A stretch of 64,000 nt of DNA from Botrytis cinerea B05.10. Its lineage: Eukaryota; Ascomycota; Leotiomycetes; Helotiales; Sclerotiniaceae. Where the stretch lies: positions 3,596,001-3,660,000 of the forward strand of contig NC_037310.1 of the NCBI RefSeq assembly GCF_000143535.2, given 5' to 3'. A program made the translations under genes and the position numbers. Shown in pieces: positions 35,725 through 47,043 of the stretch. The notes beneath the pieces were generated by a model. The model had not been told where the DNA came from, did not search any database, and worked only from the letters and a program-made list of their open reading frames with translations. Every line of letters starts with the position of its first letter. Position 1 is the stretch's first letter.

Positions 35725-36754
35725 ATGCTCATCCCAACCAAAACCGGCACCGCCGAATACGCGATTCCCGGCCTCTCCACCCCCTGCAAAACCTGGTACC
35801 AAATCCACGGCTCCCTCACCTCGCCCACCCCACCGCTCATAATCCTCCACGGCGGCCCCGGCGCAACCCACGAATACCTCCTCCCGCTCACTGATCTCGC
35901 TCCCTCCACCCCCCTAATCTTCTACGACCAAATCGGCAACGGTCTCTCGACCCACCTCCGCGAAAAGGCCGGCGATGAAGAATTCTGGTCCTTCGACCTC
36001 TTCATCCGCGAACTCGATAATCTAATCCTGCATCTCCATCTCCAAGACCGGCCGTTCGATATCCTCGGTCATTCATGGGGCGGAATGCTCGCTGCAGAAT
36101 GGAGTATCAAATCTACTTATTCCTCTCAGCTTCGTCGCTTAATCCTCTCGAATACTCTCGCGAGTATCGAGACCTACGAGCGTGGGGTTGCGGGGCTCAA
36201 AAATAAACTTCCCGAGGATGTACAGAGGGTTTTGGATCGCGCGGACGAGACTGGAGATTATGAGTCCCCGGAATATGAAGCTGCGGTTGAGGTTTTTTAT
36301 CAGAGACATTTGAGTTTGACGAGGCCGTGGCCGCCGAGGGAAATGGTGGCCGTGCAGAAGTGGCTGGTGGAGGATCCGACGGTTTATGGCACGATGTAGG
36401 ATATGATTTTCTCTCTTTCTATCTCTTCCCCCCCCCCGTCTTCTATTTCTCCCCTACGCGACATACGTGTGTGGATCAATTAAACTAACAGAACAAAGGC
36501 TCGGTCCAAGCGAACTCGTCGTGACGGGTAATCTTCGCAACTGGACATGTATTCCAAACATGCATAAAATCAAAGTCCCAACGCTTATGATTAATGGTCT
36601 AGAGGATGAAGTACAAGATGTGACGATGAGGCCATTTTTCGAGCATATTGACAAAGTGAAGTGGATTGTGTTGGATGGTGCGGCGCATTTGTCGCATGTG
36701 GATCAGAGGGTGAAGTATATGGGGGTTGTGAGAGAGTTTTTGGGGAGTGTTTGA
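35725..36754 (+). CDS. Proline iminopeptidase-like alpha/beta hydrolase
   Basis: Exons 35725-36395 and 36499-36754 give 308 aa, the normal length for proline iminopeptidase (S33), which releases N-terminal proline from peptides. The oxyanion loop LIILHGGPGATHEYL and the nucleophile elbow FDILGHSWGGMLAAEW (catalytic Ser) are in exon 1, as is IFYDQIGNGLST. Exon 2 supplies the acid in MINGLEDEV and the catalytic His in GAAHLSHVD. The first splice gives GTM-LGPSELVVTGNL and keeps frame. Without a signal peptide it is likely cytosolic. Related fungal enzymes act on other amides or esters, so the substrate is not certain. The first exon is strikingly C-rich in third positions, unlike exon 2 and the surrounding sequence. 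Confidence 0.88.
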
Positions 36755-39211
36755 GGGGTTGTGATGGGAATATGAGGGAGATGGTGATGGTGATGGTGAT
36801 GGGGGATGCTAGGTTAAAAAAAAGGGGGGGGGGGGGAGTACGAATCTGTTTTGTTCTATGGAATTGTCTGTCTATTTGAGTATTGCATGTATTCCTCGAT
36901 ATATCCCACTCTCTTGAATTGAATATACGTCAAAGAAAATTAATTCGCCGTGTTTTGATTATCAATAATCGATCATCTCATCATTCAATTTCCAACATAT
37001 CTCACACATAGTTCTTCTATACTACTACCCCCTGATGACGAAGAATCCCAATGTTAATCAGGATACTCAAATCTCTGAGAAAATCCAACGATTAGCAACA
37101 CTGTATACGGAGACTTTGATTTCTATCCAGAACCAGCAATTCATCTAATTCACCAGCAGAAACCCCTCGATTTGAAAAGACTTTACTTCACTATGACTCA
37201 TGAATAAGAGAGTTGCTATAGTTATTAGTTATATATATGCACCAAATGGATAGATAGCTAGGAATAAAAATCCCTACATAGAGTATATATATACAAAAAA
37301 AGAAATCGAAAGTCTTATTAAGAGAATACAATTGTTAAGACACTGTTTCCCTCACAGTATAACATGCTCTTAGCAGCAGCGCAACTTCTAAGTTCGGTCT
37401 AGGTTTGGAACTGTAGGAAGGAGTATGTAGCTCAATTAATGATATCCATCACGCCCAAAGCTCAATCTTATACTCTCCATATTAGATACTGGATCCAAGA
37501 ATAAAGACCAGATCATCTCTCTCAAGATACAATTGCAATTGCACTCCCCCTATTCATGCCAAAATCATCACTATTCTCTCTCTCCCGCATTAATCCCAAA
37601 CATCCACCGCCATCTCCTCTCTCCTCTCTCCTCTCTCTATCATATCCTGTCACGCAAATCTGCATATCATACCATCCCATCCCATCCCATCCTTTCACTC
37701 CCTAATAAAAAGAAGAAAGAAAAATATATATATATATACATATATATACCAACCATACCAGATCCAAAAATAAAAATAACAACAACAACAAAACCACTAC
37801 ATTATATTACATTACACTAAATAATAGATGAATGAATAAAAAGATTCTCTATCCCAGAATCTCATATATTCTCCTACCACAGCGTTCTTGACTCTACATC
37901 TACATCTACATCTACATCTACATCTACATCTACATCTACATCTACATCTACATCTACATCTACATCTACATCTACATCTACAGCCCACCAATCCCATTCA
38001 AAATTCCATCATTAAAATCATAATAACAAATGAATTATTTAAAAAAAAAAAATCTATCCATTACCTTTCTTTCCCATCTATCTCAAAAAACAAAAAACAA
38101 AAAACAAAAAAAAAACAGCAACAAAACACCAAAACACCAAAAAAAAAAAAAAAAAAATCGTTACCTCAAATAACTCATCAGTGAATACACAAACGAACAC
38201 AACACTCTTATCCTCTCAACTTTTGATATTTTATTATTATCTCTAATTCAAATTTGATATCAGATTCTATCTTTTGATTGTTGCAATCTCTAATAGTTAC
38301 ATCATTGTAATGATTCCCATGTAATAAGATATATGAATTATTAGAATCTTGCGAGATTTTTCCAAGTCTACTTTTGTAGTGTTCTATTAGTTTGTATACT
38401 CCCTGGTGATCTCAAATCATAGACACTATCGCTCTCAAAATTTGGCTATTCTCGGGTTTCTTACATCGCTGTATCACTACACGTTTATATCATATTCTCA
38501 GATTCTCATTATAATACCAGTCAGGGCAAGTAAATATTAATTAACCTAAGAAAGCTATCTAGATAGATATGGAAAGCTCCATCTGACCTCGGAATAACTC
38601 GTTCGCTTGGGAAATTGCTCTCGCTAACGGCGTCTGTGTGTGCATGGACTCATGTGAATTCCGCGTTTGATGGTTTGGTTTCTATCTCGAAAGATTGGAG
38701 TATGTGTATTTTGCTTTGCTTTGCTTTGATTTTTCTTCTTGCTATCTGCTGGGTGATTCGAGATGGAGGTAGAGATGTATGAATGTAACCAATCTATCTA
38801 TTTGTCTATGTGGGAAAGATAGATAGATAGATCGGTGAATTAAGCTACTCACTCAAATCTCCCTCGATAACCCGGAATGAAAAAAAAAGGTAAAAGAAAT
38901 AAAGAGATCTTAGAATCCAGAAGAGCTTCACGCTTTCAATGCAGAATTATTTAAACGCAGCGCGTGCAACACCTATCCCAGCAAACATTTGTGAAATAGA
39001 TTATCCCATCGCAGAAATAGAAAACACCCTCCCATCAAGTTTTGTAAACCCTTGGTATTAATAGTAGCACCAGCATTGAAAGTTCAGCCCGTAACTCCAT
39101 TCCCATTGTAAGTCTTTGATCCAGAAGCAAAAATAGCAGTAAAACCCATGATTTTCCCATCGATATCAGTTGAATGAGTATAGATATCGTATTTGCGTCT
39201 CTGTCTTGATA
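36755..39211. other. 2.4-kb low-complexity intergenic region
   Basis: No gene seen. It is rich in simple sequence: an A-run followed by a G-run at about 36815-36838, CTCTC and CATCC runs (37610-37700), TATATA (37725-37750), (TCTACA)15 at 37893-37982, and A-rich runs (38040-38160). Frames called across these repeats are artefacts. Confidence 0.55.
37893..37982 (+). repeat. (TCTACA)15 hexanucleotide microsatellite
   Basis: Fifteen uninterrupted TCTACA units over 90 bp. All six frames give dipeptide repeats (for example Arg-Cys on minus), so overlapping frames are not genes. Perfect purity suggests recent expansion and a likely polymorphic locus. Confidence 0.95.
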
Positions 39212-42142
39212 TTATTTCTGGGTTTTATCTTGGGGACTCAATCCCTTTTGAAACAGTCCCTCATTCTCATCTTCCTCTGTATCAGATTCTCCATCAAGAT
39301 CAATTTCGTCCGGATTGATCTTGACTGCATTTTCCTTTCCCTTTCCCTTTTCCTCCCTCAAAACCTCTCCTCCATTCAAACTTCCACGTACGTCATAATC
39401 ACTCTCAACCTCACTTTCCAGAATTGCCTTCTCGGTATCAGCTCCAGGATTGAGATCGAAGTAAACCTTTGTGTCTGCATTTTCAACTGTAGATTTGAAA
39501 GTTTGGAGGGCTTGAAGATTTTCGCTTGGTAGGGTTGATGTTGATGCAGCTGGTTCGATCGGAAAACTGGTGTGAGATTCTCCAGACTGAACAGGTTGAA
39601 AGGCGGAGATGCGGGGACCGCTGAATTGAACTGAAGGTCTAGACTTGTTTTGGAGAGCTTGAGTTTGTTTTTGGAGATGAGAAAACGGAAGAGAAGTATT
39701 CTCACCATTGGTAGTGGAAATGGCGGAGGAAGCGAAAGAATGAATGCTGTATTCTGCGGAGCTTGGAGAAGAGGATTTTGTGGTGATGGATTTAGGAAGA
39801 GATGTGGTTGAGACAATGAGACGGGGTCGAGGTGTAGAATTGTTAGAAGTGGGTGTAACAGGGGTTGGTGCCGATGCGTTAGAGATTGTAGATGTAGATG
39901 GATTCTGAGAAGAAGCTTCAGCAGTAGCAACCTCAAGAAGCCATTGTTTTCCACTAATAATGCGAGGTGCGCGTTTTGGTGTAACGAAAGAAGGGTCGTC
40001 ATCTTTGTTTGGGGCGTCAGATGATGCTCCGATGAGGGTTGGTGTGGATTCAGTACTGAAATCTGCTCGTTGTGGTCGATGTCTGATAGTACCGGTTGGT
40101 TCATCTTGACGGCCAAAATCTTGAATAGATGTACTATCTCCCAATTCCTCCTCGACCTCGTCAGCCCATGAGCCTGCCTTCAAAGCAGAACCTCTCAAAC
40201 TAGGAATAAGATCATGCTGTCTCTGCAATGCCGCCAATCTCTTTCTCTGCACCACCAAAACCGAATCAACAACTCCATCCACTTTCGAACCATCGCCCAT
40301 TCCCTCAACTTCACTTCCACGTCTGTCGATCCTAACTCCTAGTTCTGTTTGAGGAAACATGGGTCTTCTCTTTTCAGGTTCTCTCTCCAATTCCTGCAAG
40401 TCTCCTTCACAATTATCCTTCTCGAATTGCAAAAACAATACAAACTCTCTGTAACCACTCGACTTGGTTAAAAGACCAAAAGCACTCCGAGCTTCATCCA
40501 TACTGGAAAATTCCATTCTGAGAGTTCCTTCATCATCGATGTACCATTCGAGCAAACTATTAGCCCTAAACTCATTTCTATTTTTCAGATCATACACGAG
40601 AGTTCGAAGAGAAATGTTTGGAGGAAAGTTGGGTACCGTGAGGACGCGAGTACGGTTGAACTCAAAGATCGTCTTAAGTTTTCCTGGAGAGAAAGGGTAT
40701 GTGGGGGTATGAATAAGTGTGACAATTGCCTTGGCCACATTTTTAGCATCCGAATCTGTTGCTCTGAGCGTAATAGGATGAGCATTCGCATACTCAACAT
40801 AAGCTTTGGCGTCCTCCTGATTGATAAACGTAACCAACGCCGACTTACTACCCGTCAACTTCATTGTGTTTAATAGAACCGCCGAATAGATCCTACCACC
40901 CCTAACCCTAGCAAGAACATCCCTCAGGTCCATATCCTCCGGAATACCCCCAATATGGACACTCCTCAAAATATCATGATCTTCATACCCAGGAACATAA
41001 AGGATTCCGTATCTGAAATAGTCCGGGATGCTGCGATTTTTTGGATCACAATCGCCCATGTGAGTCATGATCTCACCATCTCTCTGCTGAGGTGTTGTCC
41101 AGACAGTGGTTCCTGGCGTCAAATCGGGAAGTTCGGGGGATCGGAAACGAGTTGAAGCATGGGAATTGCGTGTATTGAACCTATCATAGTAGGCATTGCG
41201 ATTAGCCTGAATTTGATTGGCATAATCATGACCCCTCACAGCCTTTGCTGAAGATAACTCAAAACCGGCTTTGAGAACAGCAGGTGTAGGAACATTGATG
41301 AAATTTGCGTGAGCCTGTTGCTGCAAGAGAAGCTGATCTTCGATTTTCATTACCGGATTCTCATCTTCATCATCAGAGGCAAGAACGTCATCGAGCGTGG
41401 AGGTGTTGTAATCGTGGATGGTTCTTTTCTTTGGGAGAATGGGAAAGTTGGGCGGAACCGATAAGCTACCATCTTCACCTCGCTCAAGATTGACTGTGTT
41501 GGGAATATGGGTTGTTTCGTTGAAGTCGACTGGGTGATGAGAGTATCTGGACTCTTCCCGCGCGCTGATCTTCTTTATGGCCGCATCGATGACGGGATGT
41601 CTTGTGCGTGGTCTGAATGGGTCATGGTAGTCGGGTTCATCCGAGGAAAATCGGTCAACGTTCTTGCCTTTAAAATCAGCATTGGTGAAGCTTCCGTTGA
41701 TTTCCATGTGATCACTCTGTCGAGACTCAATGCGTTCCCAAAGAATAGCATTTTCTCTTCTTAATCTTGGCACTGCGACTCTCAACTCCTCCAGCTCTTT
41801 GGCATCAGGATTTTGTAGCTTTCTCGCAATTAACTCCGGATCATTGGCAACATTACCCAATGCTCTCGCGATGATGATGGAGCTCTTGATAGCTTCATCT
41901 TTATCTTTTGTAGCATGGGCGAGGTCGTTTTCGAGAACAGCAATGCGAATTTGCAACTTTGTGACCAGTTCTGGATATCCTGCATACTCTGCATTTGCTT
42001 GCTGATGTTTAGCATGGCTTAAGATACGTTGTGTGTGTGAAGTGAGACCAAACTTTGGAGGGGTGGCATAAGAAGATTGTTGGCCAATATGATCGAGCCT
42101 AGAGGAATCGTCTCCATTCCGAGAGGACAAAGGTACATCCAT
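39212..42142 (-). CDS. RRM-like RNA-binding protein with N-terminal coiled coil
   Basis: Intronless, 976 aa from ATG 42142-42140. Residues ~40-145 form a helical, coiled-coil-prone region (ELVTKLQIRIAVLENDLAHA; ELRVAVPRLRRENAILWERI). A linker with Ser/Asp-rich patches leads to an RRM-like domain near residues 390-470: RSVHIGGIPEDMDLRDVL carries an RNP2-like strand, and GSKSALVTFINQEDAKAYVE an RNP1-like strand. A second globular part (RVLTVPNFPPNISLRTLVYD to about 580) looks like another degenerate RRM. The C-terminal ~370 residues are disordered, Ser/Thr/Pro-rich and end acidic (DLDGESDTEEDENEG). The layout suggests a post-transcriptional regulator, but I cannot match a named fungal protein. 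Confidence 0.75.
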   Translation of the reverse strand: MDVPLSSRNGDDSSRLDHIGQQSSYATPPKFGLTSHTQRILSHAKHQQANAEYAGYPELVTKLQIRIAVLENDLAHATKDKDEAIKSSIIIARALGNVANDPELIARKLQNPDAKELEELRVAVPRLRRENAILWERIESRQSDHMEINGSFTNADFKGKNVDRFSSDEPDYHDPFRPRTRHPVIDAAIKKISAREESRYSHHPVDFNETTHIPNTVNLERGEDGSLSVPPNFPILPKKRTIHDYNTSTLDDVLASDDEDENPVMKIEDQLLLQQQAHANFINVPTPAVLKAGFELSSAKAVRGHDYANQIQANRNAYYDRFNTRNSHASTRFRSPELPDLTPGTTVWTTPQQRDGEIMTHMGDCDPKNRSIPDYFRYGILYVPGYEDHDILRSVHIGGIPEDMDLRDVLARVRGGRIYSAVLLNTMKLTGSKSALVTFINQEDAKAYVEYANAHPITLRATDSDAKNVAKAIVTLIHTPTYPFSPGKLKTIFEFNRTRVLTVPNFPPNISLRTLVYDLKNRNEFRANSLLEWYIDDEGTLRMEFSSMDEARSAFGLLTKSSGYREFVLFLQFEKDNCEGDLQELEREPEKRRPMFPQTELGVRIDRRGSEVEGMGDGSKVDGVVDSVLVVQRKRLAALQRQHDLIPSLRGSALKAGSWADEVEEELGDSTSIQDFGRQDEPTGTIRHRPQRADFSTESTPTLIGASSDAPNKDDDPSFVTPKRAPRIISGKQWLLEVATAEASSQNPSTSTISNASAPTPVTPTSNNSTPRPRLIVSTTSLPKSITTKSSSPSSAEYSIHSFASSAISTTNGENTSLPFSHLQKQTQALQNKSRPSVQFSGPRISAFQPVQSGESHTSFPIEPAASTSTLPSENLQALQTFKSTVENADTKVYFDLNPGADTEKAILESEVESDYDVRGSLNGGEVLREEKGKGKENAVKINPDEIDLDGESDTEEDENEGLFQKGLSPQDKTQK

Positions 42143-42880
42143 GATTCCGTAGTCCTGGTGGATTTAGTAGATCATGAGTAATTCTATCTTGAATAATAGG
42201 TTCTTTGTTAAACAGCAGCTTGAGAGCTTGGATTGAGGATAAAGATGGTAGAGTTCTGCTGTAAAGACAAAGTGTGAAGGGTTGCAAAATCTGAAAAGTA
42301 AAAGGTGAAGTAGTGTAGTCGCGGAAGTCGAAGAAGTCTATGCGACTCAAAGCAAGTAAATAGTTGAATATTGCAAGTAATCAGTAGAAAGCAAGGTGCA
42401 GTATTGTAGAGGGATCCAAAGTTTCAAGTTGTAAAAGGGTAAAAGGGTAAAAGAAGAGTCGGATAGGACGTGGACGAACAAGTATTTCCAGATCGTCGAG
42501 AGAGGTATTGGGATCTGGGGCTGTTTGTTGTAGAAGAAAGAGGAACCAGGATGGGAAGAGGAGGTCGAAGGTCGAAGGTCGGAGATCAGAGGTCTTTCCC
42601 TAGATAAAATAAAATACGAACAGAACAAGAATGGTCGATGGTGGAGGCACCAGCTCGAGATTCTAGGCAGAAAAAGAGGAGAAGAGGAGATTGTGGATCC
42701 AAAGTGAATGGCTTTCCTCACTGTCTATGCTCGGATCAACTTGGAGTCAGGGGGTCCAGGGAAGAGTGATGAGTGATACTTCCAAAAGTGAATGGGAGAG
42801 CCTGAGGAATCTTGAATCTTGAATCTTGAATATCTTCCTCTCTCTCTTCCTCTCCCAAGCAAGCTCCAATCGCAACCCTC
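42143..42880. other. Leader/promoter region of the RRM-like gene
   Basis: About 740 bp of A/G-rich sequence (plus) upstream of the minus-strand RRM-like gene, with short tandem motifs such as AAAAGGGTA (42430-42450), GGTCGAAGGTCGAAGGTCGGAG (about 42567-42588) and TGAATCTTGAATCTTGAAT (about 42813-42830). I call no gene; minus frames here are overlapping and compositional. Confidence 0.45.
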
Positions 42881-43105
42881 CTAGACCATACTTCGACCTC
42901 TCCTGCCAACCCAGTGTAATGTGAAGGAATAGATGTCATTGACTGCCAGAAGATAGATTCCCAGCCCACCGCAGAAGAAAGCAGTCTCAAGTCCAATGCA
43001 GAACCAGAATGTCTCATGAACCAAGCAGTTGAGAATGTAACAAGTGAAGAGGACGCCAAAACTCAGGAGAACGACCTCTATGGGAATGATTGCTTGGATG
43101 GACAT
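42881..43105 (-). CDS. Possible small membrane protein, 74 aa
   Basis: ATG at 43105-43103 opens a 74-codon minus frame ending TAG. Two hydrophobic segments, VVLLSFGVLFTCYILNCL and FFCGGLGIYLLAV, flank a short loop (VHETFWFCIGLET) with Cys and aromatic residues; the C-terminus is basic (WVGRRGRSMV). This is a clean two-helix hairpin, more ordered than chance frames nearby, but no family is recognised. The frame continues upstream without an earlier ATG. Confidence 0.4.
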   Translation of the reverse strand: MSIQAIIPIEVVLLSFGVLFTCYILNCLVHETFWFCIGLETAFFCGGLGIYLLAVNDIYSFTLHWVGRRGRSMV

Positions 43106-43650
43106 CGTGTCGTGGTTGTTTTCTGAGAAGATCCGTGGAAAGGGATCTTTGCCTTTCAAGCTTTGAAGAGTGGGAACATGCACAAACGAAAGATTCACTC
43201 ATGGGCTTTCTAGTAATGTGGAATAGAGCTCAACAATAGCAGCCCACCAGATTCCTCAAGTTTACATGTACTAGTTTGACAGTCTAGAGTATTGGATACT
43301 CTGTGTATGAGCAAATTAGATGAGAACCGTCGTCCAATTTTCATCCTGAAACCAAATGTAATCAACGACCGCCAATTCCCTTGCACTAGACAACAGATGA
43401 GTATGGAAACCTCATAATATTAACAGTATCACCTATCTGATACTTCCTCAATAATGTACTTGTTCAGACTGAATAAGACATTCCATTATGTGACGCTATC
43501 ACCATTCACCCGTGGTATCAACAAAGCTCCATCCATTAAATATATTCAACAAAGACCATATGTCTTTTAACTTTTCCCCAAACACCGTACCCTATCACCG
43601 AGTTAAACGCCCTAGTCATGAAATCCATCATATTTTGAAGATCCAATACT

Positions 43651-44441
43651 TTAACTTCTCTGCTTCTTCTGAAGACTCTTGCTTTCCCGTTTACCTCTCG
43701 TTGCCTCTGCGGGGTTGGATGTCACGGTTGACCTAGCAGCTTCCTTATGATGTCCTCCTTCAGCAGCATTAATCGCGCCCTCTCCATATCTGTATCCATC
43801 TGTTGCATTTTGGAGTTGATGTGGTCCCAAAGCAACCGGCGGTCTCATTTCAATTTCCTTTTCCCTCTTCCTGAGATATCGTCTTCGAAAATAAAATGCG
43901 ATAAGCCAGACCCCTGTTATTCCAACAACCAGTACAATAAGCATTGCAACCCATTTCGCATGGCTAGAGAGCCTGGAAGAGGATTAGCTATTTGTATCAT
44001 CTTTTTCCACTTAAAAATTACATACCAAGATTGATTTGCGCTGCCCGAACTTGACCCCGATGAACTCGAGGAAGTAGCAGCACTTCCACTACTCGATGTA
44101 GTAGTCGATGCCGATTGCGTATTACAATATTGTTGGTACCAAGTCTCGATACTTTGTAAATCCGTATCCGACGTACAACTTGCGGCACCACACACCTGAG
44201 ATACTCCAGTAGTTCCGGCGAGAAAAGGTGTTAATCTAGAATCTGAGCAAAAACAAGAACTAGAGACATCGGCCCTAGCAGGAGGACTGCAAGCCCCTTG
44301 AACATCGGAAAGAGGTCCACATTGCGAGGCACACGATGGCAGGTCGGATGAGAATGGAACGATTACACCATCTTGTAACTGTTGGGCCCCGACAATAGCG
44401 GGTAGAATTGCCGTTGCAAATAAGAGGATGGATCGATACAT
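43651..44441 (-). CDS. CFEM-like cell-surface protein, single-pass
   Basis: Exons (minus) 44441-44026 and 43972-43651 give 245 aa. A signal peptide (MYRSILLFATAILPAIVGAQ) precedes a domain with eight cysteines in a CFEM-like order: PSCASQC, GAC, SSCFC, QVCG, ASC and QQYC. CFEM domains are fungal-specific and occur in heme-binding, adhesion and surface-receptor proteins. A Ser/Thr-rich stalk follows (STTTSSSGSAATSSSSS, likely O-glycosylated). The intron then restores a transmembrane helix, WVAMLIVLVVGITGVWLIAF, and a basic stop-transfer (RRRYLRKREKE). The cytoplasmic tail of ~80 residues is polar. Spacing departs slightly from the textbook CFEM, so I call it CFEM-like. It has one pass only, unlike Pth11 receptors. 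Confidence 0.8.
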
Positions 44442-46025
44442 TGTGTAGGATGTTGGCAGACGATAGTCTTCGCGATTGCGACAATAATCTGCGATGGCCT
44501 TCCCTCTCTTCCACCAATTTCTGGTCGCTCGCAGGTCTCTATAATTATCTGGTATATATGGCGTGCGGATATCTCCCGTGGAATGCGGATAGGAGATGTT
44601 TTCGAGGGGGTTTAATATCAGGTTGGATTGTCGCCTTCCAGTTTCGCTGCTTGATGTATGGATGAATGGATGGCAGAATGGATGATGGGTTCGACGCTGT
44701 AACAATTGATCGATCGTGATGGTATGACCATAGTCCAGGGATACTCGTGTTACGACTTATTTTCTTCTCTCCATCCAAGTAATTTCGGTAGTGGCTAATA
44801 TTGGGAAAAGATGCCAAGGTTTGGGACTGTTTCGGTTTGTGTTGTCAATATACTTAAGTAATAGAGCGATTTACATATAAAATAATGTCAATGAAAGATT
44901 GTGGATGAACGAATGTGAGAGACGGCTGGTATCTAGGAAGGGAATCTGAAGGATTTCCGAGTGGAAGGAGTTGAGTTGGTTGTGTGTTGCAACAGAGTCC
45001 TTTGCTCAGGTAGAAAAGATGGAAGGGGAAGGGAAGGGAGGACAAGGTTGGTTGAATGTGGAGATCGATTGTAATAATAAGCTGCATGCAGACTTTTTGC
45101 GGGGGCAGATGGAAGTATAAGAATACGAGATGTTGCTTATTATATGTATTTATTCCTTTGAATGAGTAACTGTGGTATATCTTCATATTTAGTGGCATAT
45201 TTATGTGTTTATATAATTTCCACATTGACACAGCTGTATATCCTCTCCATTCTGCTACGGACTCCTTACATTCCCTTCATATATGTCATACTTATACCTA
45301 CCCACCCAGCAATCATCTTCATCGGAAAATTTGATGTTTCCATTCTGTTTCTTCTGCCCCCCACAACTTTGCCGTGTTGAGTAGTAAAAGTGGTCAAGTC
45401 AGGTAAGCTCTGCAGGAACGTTTCGACAAATTACAGAATTATGGGATTATAGTGGACTGTTAACGATTAAGTTTCAGACTAAAAGATTTTGTTAACCTTA
45501 TGTTTTTCTCAATTGAAGCTTAATTCATCAGGGGTCAATCAAATTTCGAGATTCGGTATAAATACATACTACTCGAGCATGCTTTCTTATACTGCTCGTG
45601 TAAGGTTATTATCCTTATTAACCGAACACACTTCTCAGAAACAACTGAACACACCTTCGTCGCTTTAAGAGAATGAGATCAAGTGACCAAGTGATCGCGC
45701 GAATAAGTTTTGCACGGTGTACGAAGTACATTTCGGGAAGAAGCTTGGTCTATAGTGAGACAGAAACAATGCGATATGATATTCACAAATCTGCTCGATG
45801 AAGTAAGAGTTACAAGAGCGACATCAGTCAGCATCATTGCGTTACCCCTCAATATTGATTCTACTACGAAGTACTCGTACATACCTAGTACCTACTCTGC
45901 GCACTTGCTTTTTCCACAAACACACGGTCATCTTGATCTCTACTCGGCTCAGATATTTTCATTGGAATCTAATACTTCACAAAGTTTCACAATTCAAACC
46001 ATGACTGAGAATATTCGAGATTTCA

Positions 46026-46135
46026 TCATACGCGTTACAGGTTACGTGCGTTTTTTCCACCCAGCGTTTAGCATACGCGCTACAGGTTACAGGTATATTT
46101 TCCACTCGGCGTTTATCATACGCGCTTTAATACGC
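46026..46135 (+). repeat. 45-bp tandem duplication with partial third unit
   Basis: Units 46026-46070 and 46071-46115 are similar (both carry CATACGCG, ACAGGTTAC and GCGTTTA blocks) and 46116-46135 starts a third. The unit length is a multiple of three, so a 144-codon open frame (45710-46144) passes through with repeated IR.TGY...F..AF peptides, but no family supports it as a gene. Confidence 0.6.
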
Positions 46136-47043
46136 TGGAGTTAATATAATGATAGTGGTGGCGGTTGCATTTTGGACGAAATCTTTCAGAGATTGTGAAT
46201 TTAACACCAATAAATACGAGATTACGGCGTTGGTTCGCAAATCTGAACAAATTGATAGACTCACTGGAATCGATGTTTGTGGAATTTTGTTCAAAGGCCT
46301 TGGTGATAGGTAAAGAATTTCTGATATTGCAAATCAAATTGATGGTTAATATCTCTCAAAGGAAAGAAAGGGGTATGATTACTAGGTACTCATAACAGCA
46401 AATCGTCATGAAGGTTATGCTAAAGCTCGTTTTCTGGAGAATTCTCGCGCGCAAAATCCAGACTGGACGAGATGTCCATCATATTCATGCACGGATGGTG
46501 ATGTTTCTGTTTCTATTTACTCATTCGTATTGTACATCAGTGATGTGAACAATAAATATAGGTTTCAGGAGTATCAATGCTTGGCGATTGGCCTGTGTCA
46601 GGAGAACGAACAGATGACAAGATTTGTTGAAATAGTGCCGACGATGTCTATTCAATTGTGAAAGATTTTACGGAGCATAATATTTCTAACGGAAAGGTAA
46701 ATCAATCTGTAGTTAGACTGGGTGGGGAGAAAGGAGTAAAAATATACATTGTTCCAACTCCCCTCATTTGTGAGCTATCAGATCCTCGCCCCCATTATCA
46801 GATCAATCAACCCCACCGCCCTGGCAGAAACTTCATAAGTTTTGTTGCATATCTGCTTCAGGGTATGGTGCCTAAAGGGTCCCTATAAATTATAACATTC
46901 TTGATCTCGGGGCCATGTTTACACAGGTCATCAAGCCCGGCATAGTATTCTATTCCGTTGTCACCAACCAGCACTGAAGAGTATAATTCCTTTCTCTTCC
47001 GTCGTTACCTTTCAGATCAAGAATCCTGCTTACTTCTGACGAG

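Noticed and set aside
37812..38184. Arg-Cys and Leu-His repeat frames on both strands
   Set aside because: Translation of the (TCTACA)15 array and A-runs, not genes.
39376..40116. 246-codon minus frame
   Set aside because: Out-of-frame shadow of the RRM-like gene's disordered C-terminus.
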